Shown here piece after piece: positions 1 to 7,834 of a DNA stretch of 24,704 bases. A program made the translations under genes and the position numbers. This DNA comes from A37T11 sp964546645 (lineage in GTDB: Bacteria; Bacteroidota; Bacteroidia; Sphingobacteriales; Sphingobacteriaceae), in contig CAZJKM010000035.1 in NCBI GenBank assembly GCA_964546645.1, positions 1-24,704 of the forward strand. Direction: 5' to 3'. The notes under the pieces were generated by a model, which worked only from the letters and a program-made list of their open reading frames with translations, was not told the DNA's origin and did not search any database. How positions within the stretch are numbered: the first letter of the stretch is position 1; each line of letters starts with the position of its first letter.

Positions 1-1071
1 GCCAAAAGCAAATCCGAAAAACAGGCCTGAGACCGTACCGACATTACCAGGCAGCAGCTCCTGCGCATATACCAGAATAGCTGAGAAGGCAGATGCAATG
101 ATTACACCGATAAATACGGATAATACTGCCGTCCAGAAGAGATTCGCGTAGGGCAGTGCCAGGGTAAACGGAGCTGCTCCCAGGATGGATGCCCAGATCA
201 CATATTTCCGGCCGATCCGGTCACCAATCGGGCCACCTATCATCGTCCCGGCTGCTACAGCAAACAGAAAAAGGAAGAGATACAACTGTGACTGCTGTAT
301 GGACACCCCGAATTTCTCCATCAGGTAAAATGTATAATAGCTCGTAAGACCGGCAAAGTAAAAATATTTGGAAAAAATCAGGACCAGCAGGATAACAATG
401 CTGGTGATCACCGTTTTTTGCGGGAGTGTACGAACCGGCACATGGATACGCAGTTTCTTTTCCACATGTGCCCGCAACGCTTTTGGCTTATACCACCTGC
501 TGATACGGTATAATACAATAATGGCCAATAAGGCGGCAAATGCAAACCAAATGACATTGAATCGCCCGAACGGCGCTACCACCAATGCAGCCAGCAGCGG
601 CCCGAGAGAACTGCCCGCATTCCCTCCTACCTGGAAAAGCGACTGTGCGGTCCCCCGTTTACCCCCGGCAGCGGCATGGGCCATACGTGACGCTTCCGGA
701 TGGAATACAGAGGAACCGATCCCCATCAGGGCTACCGCTACGACCACCGTACTAAAGGTACCAGCCAGCGACAGCAGCACGGTACCGGCCAGACTGAAAG
801 CCATTCCTGCCGGCAGCACGAAGGGGTGCGGAGACCGGTCGGTATAGGCTCCTACCACCGGCTGTAATAAGGACGATGTCAGCTGGAAAACAAGCGTAAT
901 AAACCCAATTTGCGCAAAGCTGAGTGAAAAAGAATCTTTGATCAGCGGATAGATCGCCGGCACCAGCGATTGTATGGTATCATTCAGCAGGTGGGAAAAA
1001 CTGATGGCAAAAAGAATCGGATAGACGGTTTGCCCGGAAGGCCGGGGTAAAGATGTATTGTCAGATGCCAT
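1..1071 (-). CDS. MFS transporter, fosmidomycin-resistance (Fsr)-like, 3' end cut by window edge
   Basis: This is an inner-membrane major facilitator superfamily exporter. Reading the minus strand from ATG at 1069-1071 gives an open frame of 357 codons to the window edge, with no stop. The N-terminus (MASDNTSLPRPSG) is followed by alternating hydrophobic helices. SFSHLLNDT near residue 24, SFSLSFAQIGFITLVFQ near residue 48, and AYTDRSPHPF near residue 75 closely resemble the Fsr subfamily, whose members expel fosmidomycin and related compounds; the substrate here is inferred. Family members are about 400 residues, so roughly the last 40-50 are missing. A perfect -7 promoter box (TAGCTTTG) lies 22 bases upstream of the start, which supports this start and suggests the gene has its own transcript although it follows the glycosyltransferase in the same direction. 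Confidence 0.85.
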   Translation of the reverse strand, partial: MASDNTSLPRPSGQTVYPILFAISFSHLLNDTIQSLVPAIYPLIKDSFSLSFAQIGFITLVFQLTSSLLQPVVGAYTDRSPHPFVLPAGMAFSLAGTVLLSLAGTFSTVVVAVALMGIGSSVFHPEASRMAHAAAGGKRGTAQSLFQVGGNAGSSLGPLLAALVVAPFGRFNVIWFAFAALLAIIVLYRISRWYKPKALRAHVEKKLRIHVPVRTLPQKTVITSIVILLVLIFSKYFYFAGLTSYYTFYLMEKFGVSIQQSQLYLFLFLFAVAAGTMIGGPIGDRIGRKYVIWASILGAAPFTLALPYANLFWTAVLSVFIGVIIASAFSAILVYAQELLPGNVGTVSGLFFGFAFG

Positions 1072-1077
1072 AGCCCT

Positions 1078-1132
1078 TTCTGTTGAACGGCTGCAAAGCT
1101 ACTAAATCCTATATCAGGTCAGCGTAAAAATT
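1078..1132. repeat. 55-bp sequence flanking assembly gap, copy A
   Basis: These 55 bases, beginning ttctgttgaacgg and ending gcgtaaaaatt, are repeated exactly at 1233-1287 on the other side of the 100 Ns. The copy ends exactly where the Ns begin. The most likely reading is a contig-end overlap that was never merged. Confidence 0.9.
1094..1101 (-). promoter_or_regulatory. -7 promoter box for the MFS gene
   Basis: The minus strand reads TAGCTTTG, an exact match to the Bacteroidota -7 consensus TAnnTTTG. It predicts a transcript start near 1088 and a leader of about 17 bases. No clear TTG -33 element is visible at the usual spacing. The same box reappears at 1249-1256 in the duplicated copy beyond the Ns, which is probably the same genomic site. 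Confidence 0.5.
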
Positions 1133-1232
1133 NNNNNNNNNNNNNNNNNNNNNNNNNNNNNNNNNNNNNNNNNNNNNNNNNNNNNNNNNNNNNNNNNNNN
1201 NNNNNNNNNNNNNNNNNNNNNNNNNNNNNNNN
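1133..1232. other. Assembly gap of exactly 100 N
   Basis: Exactly 100 undetermined bases, a common placeholder length for a gap of unknown size. Both sides carry the same 55 bp, so the real gap may be zero or negative. If the copies are merged, the glycosyltransferase stop and the MFS start are 47 bases apart and nothing is missing. Confidence 0.95.
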
Positions 1233-1287
1233 TTCTGTTGAACGGCTGCAAAGCTACTAAATCCTATATCAGGTCAGCGTAAAAATT
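1233..1287. repeat. 55-bp sequence flanking assembly gap, copy B
   Basis: Exact second copy of 1078-1132, starting at the first base after the Ns. It contains the last codons and the stop (TGA at 1276-1274, minus strand) of the glycosyltransferase gene. The same stop therefore also appears in copy A at 1119-1121. Confidence 0.9.
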
Positions 1288-2263
1288 TAGCGAGCAGCCC
1301 GTCAATGATCGCCTGGGTCTGATCAGGGTAATCCACCTCCACCCGGCTATCCTGTTGCAGCCAAGCCCTGATGGCCGGGTCATTGACCGGTTTAAGCTTT
1401 CTGATGACGGGTACTCCCATCTGTTTCAATGCAGCCGCGTTCAGATGCTGCTCATACTGGTTTTTCATGGGTATAACCAGTAATTTTTTATTCATAAATA
1501 AGGCCTCTGCGGGCGTTTCAAAACCGGCACCACACAGTACACCGGCAGAAGAAGCCATGCTGTGTATGAACGCATCATTGTTTATTGGCTGCAGGGATAT
1601 ATTACCTATCCGAAATGCCTGTTTGTTGTGTTTTGAAAAAACCTCCCATTGTATATCAGGGAAACGGCTGAGCGATTTTACCAACCGCTTGTCGTTGTAT
1701 GCAGGCAAATAAACGGTATAATGACTTCCATTTACCACGGGATGCTGCCTGACCTGCTGACGGATGACCGGCGTAAAAATCCGCCCGCTATAGGGTTTGA
1801 AATGAAAGCCATAATGACGGTCGGCCGGTGCGTAATTACGCAGGATAAATTTACCCAACAGATCCGTTTCTTTCGGTGCCGGCGCTGACGGATCTATTAC
1901 AGCGGCCTGATGGCTAAGACCAATACACGGAATATCACGCAGGTGACATGCCCAGGCAGTAACCGGCTCAAAGTCGTTAATAATAAGGTCATACTGATCA
2001 ACCGGCACAGCCCGTATTTCCTGAACCAGCTTCCGCATCCGTGAGCTTACGAATGTCTTCCACAAATCCACCCCTCCCTTCTTTCCGAAAATAAAACTCA
2101 GGCCCCGGAGCCGGTATTTCACTTCAAAAGGAAGCTGCAAATCGGTCTGTATACCGCTGATCAGGATATCGGTATCTGCCCGTTTCTGCAGGCAGGGCAC
2201 CATATCCATGGCACGGCTGACATGCCCATTACCTGTCCCTTGAACTGCATATAATATTTTCAT
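1274..2263 (-). CDS. Glycosyltransferase, GT-B fold, MurG/GT28-like
   Basis: A 329-residue protein that probably transfers a sugar from a nucleotide-sugar donor; acceptor and donor are unknown. The N-terminal GTGNGHVSRA (residues 9-18) is the glycine-rich loop seen at the start of MurG-like and PF13528-type enzymes. The C-terminal CGAGFETPAEAL (244-255) with NQYEQHLNA (268-276) matches the donor-binding region of that group, where a glycine-rich turn is followed by an acidic residue and a Gln-rich loop. There is no signal peptide or membrane helix, so it is expected in the cytoplasm or at the membrane's inner face. It starts at ATG 2263 after a 103-bp spacer from the Mpo1-like gene and is followed by the MFS exporter. 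Its last codons lie in the 55-bp sequence duplicated around the gap. Confidence 0.8.
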   Translation of the reverse strand: MKILYAVQGTGNGHVSRAMDMVPCLQKRADTDILISGIQTDLQLPFEVKYRLRGLSFIFGKKGGVDLWKTFVSSRMRKLVQEIRAVPVDQYDLIINDFEPVTAWACHLRDIPCIGLSHQAAVIDPSAPAPKETDLLGKFILRNYAPADRHYGFHFKPYSGRIFTPVIRQQVRQHPVVNGSHYTVYLPAYNDKRLVKSLSRFPDIQWEVFSKHNKQAFRIGNISLQPINNDAFIHSMASSAGVLCGAGFETPAEALFMNKKLLVIPMKNQYEQHLNAAALKQMGVPVIRKLKPVNDPAIRAWLQQDSRVEVDYPDQTQAIIDGLLAKFLR

Positions 2264-2366
2264 CCGACCGCTCTTTTACACGTTTTACCAACAACCGCAA
2301 TAATACAACGCGTATGTAACCGGGCTGCTAATTCAATATTAAGAAATCAGCCTGTTGGTAATCCTA

Positions 2367-2894
2367 TCAATACGGTATTTTCCATCTGTCAAAAGCAAAA
2401 TGCCATAACCACAGCGGCCCAATCAGTAATGACAGAAAATACCCCTGCTGTGGTGATGTCTTTTTTTCCCTTCTGTACCCGATTAGCCGGCCCGCCAGAC
2501 TGAATAACAATAATACGAGGCAGACTATCCATACAGCAGGCCCGCCGGCTGCCTCCCAATATTCCAACCGTACGATAAAAAAAGAAAACAGGCCGATACT
2601 CAGCAGCGTGGCGTATGACAGCGTGGCCGAAAGACGCAGGTAATAATAAACCAGAGCCGCAATGACAAATGAGGCCCAGTTCAGGAACGTGTCATAGCCG
2701 TAGCGCTTTAAAAAGCCGATCTCGGGAAAAGGGATCATCCATATCAGGCCCAGCACGGCAAATAACATCAGGGGAATACACACCCCCTGCACCATGCGGT
2801 TAACCGGGTCCTGATGGTCAGCCGAATACTGCTCCAGATAGCGGTCTATCGGTCGTTTAGGAGGTACCTGCTGTTTTGACTGCTTTTTGCCCAT
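2367..2894 (-). CDS. Mpo1-like (DUF962) membrane protein
   Basis: A 175-residue multi-pass membrane protein. Related yeast Mpo1 is an iron-dependent dioxygenase acting on 2-hydroxy fatty acids; bacterial members are mostly uncharacterised. IDRYLEQYSADHQDPVNRM (16-34) matches the family's conserved N-terminal block, and GYFLSLLIGPLWLWHFAF near the C-terminus matches its final block. Between them are about four hydrophobic helices. I chose ATG at 2894; the frame also extends upstream to a TTG at 2918, but that would overlap the rny stop and adds only eight residues. With ATG, the gene starts 13 bases after rny, so it probably shares the rny transcript. The position after the NR motif, where I recall a His in many relatives (for example KIH or LLH), reads MVQG here, so a metal-site residue may be replaced. 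Confidence 0.75.
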   Translation of the reverse strand: MGKKQSKQQVPPKRPIDRYLEQYSADHQDPVNRMVQGVCIPLMLFAVLGLIWMIPFPEIGFLKRYGYDTFLNWASFVIAALVYYYLRLSATLSYATLLSIGLFSFFIVRLEYWEAAGGPAVWIVCLVLLLFSLAGRLIGYRREKKTSPQQGYFLSLLIGPLWLWHFAFDRWKIPY

Positions 2895-2907
2895 CCCTGT
2901 TATATCA

Positions 2908-4461
2908 CTACTTTGCAAAAGAAACAGATCTGGTTTCCCGGATCACAGTTACTTTTATTTGCCCCGGATAGGTCATTTCGGTCTGTATACGATTGGAAAT
3001 ATCCGTTGCCAGCAGTTCCGCCTGCGCATCGCTTACTTTTTCACTTTCCACTACTACCCGCAATTCACGACCGGCCTGGATAGCGAATGTTTTTTCCACT
3101 CCCGGATATGACAGCGCCAAGTTTTCCAGCTCCTTGAGACGTTTGATATAGCTTTCAACCACCTCCCGGCGTGCCCCTGGCCGTGCACCGGAGATCGCAT
3201 CACAGGCCTGCACCACCGGAGATATAAGGGATGTCATTTCTATCTCATCATGGTGAGCGCCGATAGCATTACATACGTCCGGATGCTCTTTGTACTTTTC
3301 AGCCAACTGCATACCCAGCAGTGCGTGTGGCAATTCCGGGTTGTCATCCGGAACTTTTCCTATATCATGTAGCAAACCAGCCCGTTTAGCCAGTTTCACA
3401 TTAAGACCCAGTTCAGCTGCCATCGTTGCACAGAAGTTCGCTACCTCGCGGGAGTGCTGCAACAGGTTCTGTCCATAAGAAGAACGATAGCGCATGCGGC
3501 CAACCATGCGGATCAGTTCGGGGTGCAGTCCATGAATACCAAGGTCAATCACCGTACGTTCCCCTATCTCCACAATCTCATCTTCTATTGCTTTCCTGGT
3601 TTTGGCTACCACCTCCTCGATACGTGCCGGGTGGATACGGCCGTCCGTAACCAGCCGGTGGAGCGCCAATCGGGCGATTTCCCGCCGTACAGGGTCAAAT
3701 CCGGATAAAATAATAGCCTCCGGTGTATCGTCCACAATGATTTCGATACCGGTGGCTGCTTCCAGTGCACGGATATTACGGCCTTCACGACCGATTACAC
3801 GACCTTTTATCTCGTCACTTTCAATGTTGAATATAGATACCGTGTTCTCAATGGCACTTTCTGTTGCTGTACGCTGAATGGTCTGTATAACCACCTTCTT
3901 AGCCTCTTTACTGGCGGTAAGCTTTGCTTCATCCACAATATCCTTGATCTGAATAAGTGCTTTGGAGCGTGCTTCCTCACGCAGGTTATCCACTAATTGG
4001 CTCATGGCCTCTTCAGCAGACAGCCCTGCAATAGTCTCCAGTTGCATAATATGCTGGCTTTTTAACTGATCAACTTCTTCCTGTTTCTTTTCATTGACCT
4101 CAACCAGTCGTTCCAGGTTCTTTTTGTTGTTCTCCAGTTCCTGCCGCTCACGGTTAACGGCTTCCAGTTTCTGGTTCAGGGACTGCTCTTTCTGCCGGAG
4201 ACTATTTTCCCGCTGGTTCAGCGCAGTGTTCTTCTGGTTAACTTCTTTTTCATGTTCAGCTTTCAGCTGAAGGAATTTTTCTTTGGCCTCCAGCAACCTG
4301 TTTTTCTTCAGGTGTTCGGCATTCTGTTCGGCTTCCTTCAGGATTTTTTTTGCTTTATTCTGTGCAGCGGCTTCCTGTCTTTTAAACAGCAACCGCAGCA
4401 GAAAGCGTCCTATCAGGATACCTGCTATCAATGCTACTATTACATACACTATGGTCTCCAT
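2908..4461 (-). CDS. rny: Ribonuclease Y
   Basis: A 517-residue membrane-anchored endoribonuclease that starts mRNA decay in many bacteria. The architecture is complete: one N-terminal membrane helix (about 3-24), a long charged coiled coil (30-140), a KH RNA-binding domain with GRVIGREGRNI (220-230), and an HD phosphohydrolase domain. The metal-binding residues are visible as H336 in QHSREVA, H365-D366 in GLLHDIGK, and HH at 403-404. Length is typical of the family (about 510-520). It starts at ATG 4461 (METIVYVIV), 52 bases after the U-tract that ends the 6S-like RNA. The downstream Mpo1-like gene follows after 13 bases. The gene is transcribed in the same direction as zapA and the RNA candidate. 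Confidence 0.97.
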   Translation of the reverse strand: METIVYVIVALIAGILIGRFLLRLLFKRQEAAAQNKAKKILKEAEQNAEHLKKNRLLEAKEKFLQLKAEHEKEVNQKNTALNQRENSLRQKEQSLNQKLEAVNRERQELENNKKNLERLVEVNEKKQEEVDQLKSQHIMQLETIAGLSAEEAMSQLVDNLREEARSKALIQIKDIVDEAKLTASKEAKKVVIQTIQRTATESAIENTVSIFNIESDEIKGRVIGREGRNIRALEAATGIEIIVDDTPEAIILSGFDPVRREIARLALHRLVTDGRIHPARIEEVVAKTRKAIEDEIVEIGERTVIDLGIHGLHPELIRMVGRMRYRSSYGQNLLQHSREVANFCATMAAELGLNVKLAKRAGLLHDIGKVPDDNPELPHALLGMQLAEKYKEHPDVCNAIGAHHDEIEMTSLISPVVQACDAISGARPGARREVVESYIKRLKELENLALSYPGVEKTFAIQAGRELRVVVESEKVSDAQAELLATDISNRIQTEMTYPGQIKVTVIRETRSVSFAK

Positions 4462-4513
4462 TTGTTATTCTGCTATTTGTTAGTTGTTTGATTTTCCTTG
4501 TTAAATTCCTGAT

Positions 4514-4697
4514 AAAAAAAAACCGCAATTAAATCATACGGGTTTCATGTATTAAAAACTTCCTTACACAAGTTTGGCGTTTAGATCATGACCAGGTGGC
4601 TTGCGCAAAATGGCCTGCATCTTTTTTACGCCTGTGATATTGAAGCGTTAAGTTTAAAATAGTGAAACCCGAATTTAACTGCGGTTAAATCGTTTGT
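4514..4697 (-). ncRNA. ssrS: 6S RNA-like (ssrS-type) small RNA
   Basis: On the minus strand this about 184-base spacer folds into a 6S-like rod. A 14-bp closing stem pairs 4673-4686 with 4521-4534, a 9-bp stem pairs 4663-4671 with 4539-4547, then a large open bubble follows, then an inner stem (4628-4636 with 4576-4580 plus 4567-4570, one 5-base bulge) and an apical hairpin. Strand is supported twice: nine U residues follow the closing stem at 4522-4514, forming a terminator, and the single non-Watson-Crick pair in the 14-bp stem is G-U on the minus strand but an A-C mismatch on plus. Length and architecture fit 6S RNA, which binds and regulates the housekeeping RNA polymerase. In gammaproteobacteria 6S RNA also lies just after zapA. 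The exact 5' end is estimated. Confidence 0.75.
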
Positions 4698-4702
4698 GCT
4701 CT

Positions 4703-4710
4703 ATAATATA
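4703..4710 (-). promoter_or_regulatory. Possible -7 box for the 6S-like RNA
   Basis: The minus strand reads TATATTAT just after the zapA stop, a partial match (6 of 8) to TAnnTTTG. It sits about six bases before the estimated RNA start. No convincing -33 element is visible, and it could be missed if transcription reads through from zapA. Confidence 0.3.
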
Positions 4711-4717
4711 AAGAACG

Positions 4718-5008
4718 TTACTGACTAAAAAACGTATCTAAAAGTCCGTCAAGCTGTTCAATCTTCGCTGCGATCCCTGCATCTTCCTGTGTTACCTGCT
4801 GTTCTGTCTTTAATGATAACGTAGCATAATGCAATACACTCATTGCCAGCAAATCCTGCTTATCCCTTACGGCATAGCTCTCCTGAAACTCTTTAATCCT
4901 GTCATTAATCAATTTTGCTGCCCTGCGGATTACCTCTTCTTCTTCCATACTCACTCTCAGCGGGTATATCCGGTCAGCAATGTTTATTTTTATGGAAATA
5001 TCTCCCAT
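4718..5008 (-). CDS. zapA: Cell division protein ZapA
   Basis: A 96-residue cytoplasmic protein that bundles FtsZ filaments at the division site. The N-terminal ISIKINIADRIYPLRV forms the beta-rich head, followed by EEEEVIRRAAKLINDRIKEF and then a long helix (about 40-90) that forms the ZapA tetramer coiled coil. Size matches the family (90-110 residues). It starts at ATG 5008, 35 bases after the small coiled-coil gene, and is immediately followed by the 6S-like RNA. The order pheT, coiled-coil gene, zapA, rny suggests one housekeeping transcription unit. Confidence 0.93.
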   Translation of the reverse strand: MGDISIKINIADRIYPLRVSMEEEEVIRRAAKLINDRIKEFQESYAVRDKQDLLAMSVLHYATLSLKTEQQVTQEDAGIAAKIEQLDGLLDTFFSQ

Positions 5009-5043
5009 TTATTGAGCTTATTCACTATCTGTTACTTAACCTG

Positions 5044-5349
5044 TTATTTAAGCAGCGCGATACACTTATCAATTTCCCGCACAAAATCGTCAATTTTTTG
5101 TTTCGTGTCAAGAGTTTTTTCATTTATTACACCGGTTTCTGCTTCTGCAGCTTCCAGCATACGTGCCACGGACAATGCTTTTACCTTCTCTTCCAGCTCC
5201 TTCGTTTTATCTTTACTGGCCGTCAGCGCTACCTTCAGCGATTGATTTTCCAGCTTCAGCATATCACATGTTTCCTGTAACGCTGCGCATAGATCGATCA
5301 GCTTTATGGTTTTATCGACAACCCCTGATAATTGTTCTGATACAGACAT
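5044..5349 (-). CDS. Small coiled-coil protein upstream of zapA
   Basis: A 101-residue soluble, highly helical protein without signal peptide or membrane segment. Residues about 25-65 (CDMLKLENQSLKVAL, DKTKELEEKVKAL) show a heptad-like pattern with charged e/g positions, predicting a coiled coil; the C-terminal part (KQKIDDFVREIDKCIALLK) forms a second amphipathic helix. I do not recognise a named family. It starts at ATG 5349, 18 bases after pheT, and ends 35 bases before zapA. Its size, helicity and position next to zapA suggest a ZapB-like partner of ZapA or another division accessory, but this is inference from context only. Confidence 0.7.
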   Translation of the reverse strand: MSVSEQLSGVVDKTIKLIDLCAALQETCDMLKLENQSLKVALTASKDKTKELEEKVKALSVARMLEAAEAETGVINEKTLDTKQKIDDFVREIDKCIALLK

Positions 5350-5367
5350 AGCTTATATCTTCATGGA

Positions 5368-7770
5368 TCATTGCCCCCTCACTTCGGCACCGGCCTCCTT
5401 TTCAAAGTTAAGGATTAATTTCTGAACAATTGCATCAATTTGTTTATCATTCAGTGTTTTTTCCTCGTCCTGCAGGATGAAGCTCAGCGCATATGATTTT
5501 TTTCCTTCAGGCAGCTTTTCGCCCTCATACACATCAAATACATCCACTGACCGCAACAACTTACGTTCCGTCTGTTCGGTAATCCGGCGGAGGAACTCAA
5601 ACGTAACCTGCTTATCAACAAGCAGGGACAGGTCACGCCGCACGGCCGGGTATTTCGGCACTTCGCTGAACGTAATCCGGTGCTTCTTCAATAATTTAAG
5701 CAGTACATCATAATCAAATTCTGCATAAAAAACAGCCCCCTCTACTTCCGTAAGTGCCTTTACACGGTCGGACACTGCTCCGAAAACGACCAGCATCTGC
5801 TGGCCCTTCATATAACGGAGTCCGTAGGCAAAGTGAGGGCCAGCCTCTTCATCCACCTCCGTATACGGTATACCCAACCGCTTTAATACGATGTCAACAG
5901 CACCCTTCAGCCGGAAAAACGTACTGCTTTTAGCCGGCTGGTTCCATTGTACCGGGCCGCTGTTGCCGGCGAGAATGATCGACAAGTGTTGCCTTTCCTG
6001 ATACTGCTCCTTGATGAGCCGGTATGACTTACCGAATTCAAAAAATTTCAGATCCTTGTTTTTGCGCTTCTGGTTATAAGCCACTGCTTCCAGTGCTGAA
6101 AATAGCAGATTTTGTCGCATACAGTCCAGGTCATTGCTCAACGGATTTACAATACGAACAAGACTTTCCACTTCATCCGCATACGCCGCTTTCGTCAGTG
6201 AATTGCTGAGGATTTCCCGGAAACCGTTTCCAACCAGCAAATCGGACAGCTGATTCCGGACAAGTTCCTTATCGGGCCTGTCAGAAGCACTTAATGACAC
6301 ACTGATCTGCCTGCCAATTTCCACGTTATTATATCCGTAAATACGCAATACTTCCTCTGTGATATCGACTTCCCGTGTCACATCCACTTTAAAGGGTGGC
6401 ACTTCCGTGACCAGGAAATCGTCCGTTTCATCTGCGACCCGTATGCCCAGCGCTTCAATAATTGCCTTAATTTCTGTTGGTGGGATTTCCTTGCCGATCA
6501 GACGCTGCACATTTCTGTAATGTACCTTCACCGGGAACGGCCTGACCGGAACAGGATACAGATCAGACACTGCGGAAGATATTTCTCCTCCTGCAAGCTC
6601 AATAATCGCCAACGCAGCGTATTGCAGTGCCCTGACCGTGATATCCGGATCGGTGCCGCGTTCAAAACGAAAAGACGCATCAGTCTTCAGCCCATATCGT
6701 TTGGAAGTTTTGCGTACCGAAACAGGATTAAAATAGGCACTTTCCAAAAACACCTGCGTCGTTGCAGCCGTGATACCCGAACCCTCACCACCGAACACAC
6801 CGGCAATACACATCGGCTTTACCGTATCCGCAATCACCAGGTCATCCGGGTCCAGCTTCCGCTCCACACCGTCAAGCGTGGTAAAAACCTCCCCTTCCCG
6901 GGCATTACGTACGATCACACATCCGCCTTCTATTTTGTCGGCATCAAATGCATGCAAGGGCTGTCCCAATCCATGCAATACATAATTGGTCGCATCTACC
7001 ACATTGTTAATGGTCCGTACACCAATGGCATTCAGCTTCTCCTTCAGCCAATCAGGTGATTCTCCCACCTGTACACCGCTGATAGTAAGTGAACTGTACC
7101 TTGGACACGCTTGCGGGTTTTCCACCGTTACCGGAATCGTACCCTGATCATGATGTGCCCGGAAGGCCGAGACAGCGGGCATCTGCCAGGATGTCCGGAA
7201 ATAAGCAGCCAGATCGCGGGCGACACCCAGGTGCGAAGCGGCGTCAGCACGGTTGGGTGTGAGGCCAATTTCAAAAACATAGTCGTCCGGCAGGCCAAAA
7301 TAATCCTTCGCCAACGTACCTGTCACCGCTTCCGGCGGGAGTACCATAATGCCATCATGCGACCGTCCGAGACCGATCTCATCTTCCGCACAGATCATCC
7401 CCTCAGATACCTCCCCGCGGATTTTTGATTTATTGATTCTGAACGGCTCCCCTTCCAGCGGATATACGGTTGTACCCACGGTTGCCACCACCACTTTCTG
7501 TCCGGCTGCCACATTCTGGGCTCCACAGACAATATGAAGCAGATTTTCACCACCTGTGTCCACAGTGGTGACCCGCAGACGATCCGCATTCGGATGCTGT
7601 TCACAGGTAATGACCTCTCCGATGACCAACCCGTCCAGACCTCCGGGAACAGCCTGCTTCACGCCCACATGCTCCACTTCCAGACCGATCCCGGTCAGGA
7701 TCAGTGAAAGCTCCTGCGGTGACTGTTCAAAAGATATAAACTGCTTTAACCAGTTATAGGATATATTCAT
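5368..7770 (-). CDS. pheT: Phenylalanine-tRNA ligase beta subunit
   Basis: An 800-residue subunit of the cytoplasmic alpha2-beta2 enzyme that charges tRNA-Phe. MNISYNWLKQFI opens the protein as usual. The tRNA-binding OB domain follows (about 40-150, with EQHPNADRLRV and VCGAQNV), then the B3/B4 editing domain (about 210-380, GLGQPLHAFDADKIEG), B5 (about 400-475, EEVLRIYGYNNVEIG), the catalytic-like core, and the C-terminal ferredoxin-fold anticodon-binding domain (about 705-798, VPKYPAVRRDLSLLVD). Length is typical. A TATATTTG promoter box sits about 40 bases upstream of ATG 7770. pheS is not in this window, so the two subunit genes are separated, which is common in Bacteroidota. It heads the transcription unit leading into the coiled-coil gene and zapA. 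Confidence 0.98.
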   Translation of the reverse strand: MNISYNWLKQFISFEQSPQELSLILTGIGLEVEHVGVKQAVPGGLDGLVIGEVITCEQHPNADRLRVTTVDTGGENLLHIVCGAQNVAAGQKVVVATVGTTVYPLEGEPFRINKSKIRGEVSEGMICAEDEIGLGRSHDGIMVLPPEAVTGTLAKDYFGLPDDYVFEIGLTPNRADAASHLGVARDLAAYFRTSWQMPAVSAFRAHHDQGTIPVTVENPQACPRYSSLTISGVQVGESPDWLKEKLNAIGVRTINNVVDATNYVLHGLGQPLHAFDADKIEGGCVIVRNAREGEVFTTLDGVERKLDPDDLVIADTVKPMCIAGVFGGEGSGITAATTQVFLESAYFNPVSVRKTSKRYGLKTDASFRFERGTDPDITVRALQYAALAIIELAGGEISSAVSDLYPVPVRPFPVKVHYRNVQRLIGKEIPPTEIKAIIEALGIRVADETDDFLVTEVPPFKVDVTREVDITEEVLRIYGYNNVEIGRQISVSLSASDRPDKELVRNQLSDLLVGNGFREILSNSLTKAAYADEVESLVRIVNPLSNDLDCMRQNLLFSALEAVAYNQKRKNKDLKFFEFGKSYRLIKEQYQERQHLSIILAGNSGPVQWNQPAKSSTFFRLKGAVDIVLKRLGIPYTEVDEEAGPHFAYGLRYMKGQQMLVVFGAVSDRVKALTEVEGAVFYAEFDYDVLLKLLKKHRITFSEVPKYPAVRRDLSLLVDKQVTFEFLRRITEQTERKLLRSVDVFDVYEGEKLPEGKKSYALSFILQDEEKTLNDKQIDAIVQKLILNFEKEAGAEVRGQ

Positions 7771-7809
7771 TCGTTCACACTATTTGTATCTGATCTATTC
7801 ATTTCGGCG

Positions 7810-7817
7810 CAAATATA
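7810..7817 (-). promoter_or_regulatory. -7 promoter box for pheT
   Basis: The minus strand reads TATATTTG, an exact TAnnTTTG match. It predicts a transcript start near 7804 and a leader of about 34 bases, too short for a tRNA-sensing leader or an attenuator. No clear -33 TTG is seen; the upstream DNA is the perfect inverted repeat at 7835-7899. Confidence 0.55.
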
Positions 7818-7834
7818 GTCGTTTTTTTAGTTAT

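Noticed and set aside
368..847. 159-codon plus-strand frame over the MFS gene
   Set aside because: It lies opposite a continuous Fsr-like reading frame with clear family motifs, and its translation shows no domain or membrane pattern; it is an opposite-strand shadow.
1078..1287. Biological tandem duplication or attachment sites flanking an inserted element
   Set aside because: The copies touch a placeholder of exactly 100 Ns on both sides, which fits an unmerged contig overlap much better than target-site duplication.
2895..2918. TTG start extending the Mpo1-like protein by eight residues
   Set aside because: It would overlap the rny stop, uses a rare start codon, and the extra residues are not part of the conserved block; ATG 2894 is sufficient.
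4252..4491. Plus-strand frames opposite the rny N-terminal region
   Set aside because: They mirror the coiled-coil coding region of rny and give low-complexity Phe/Leu-rich translations without independent support.
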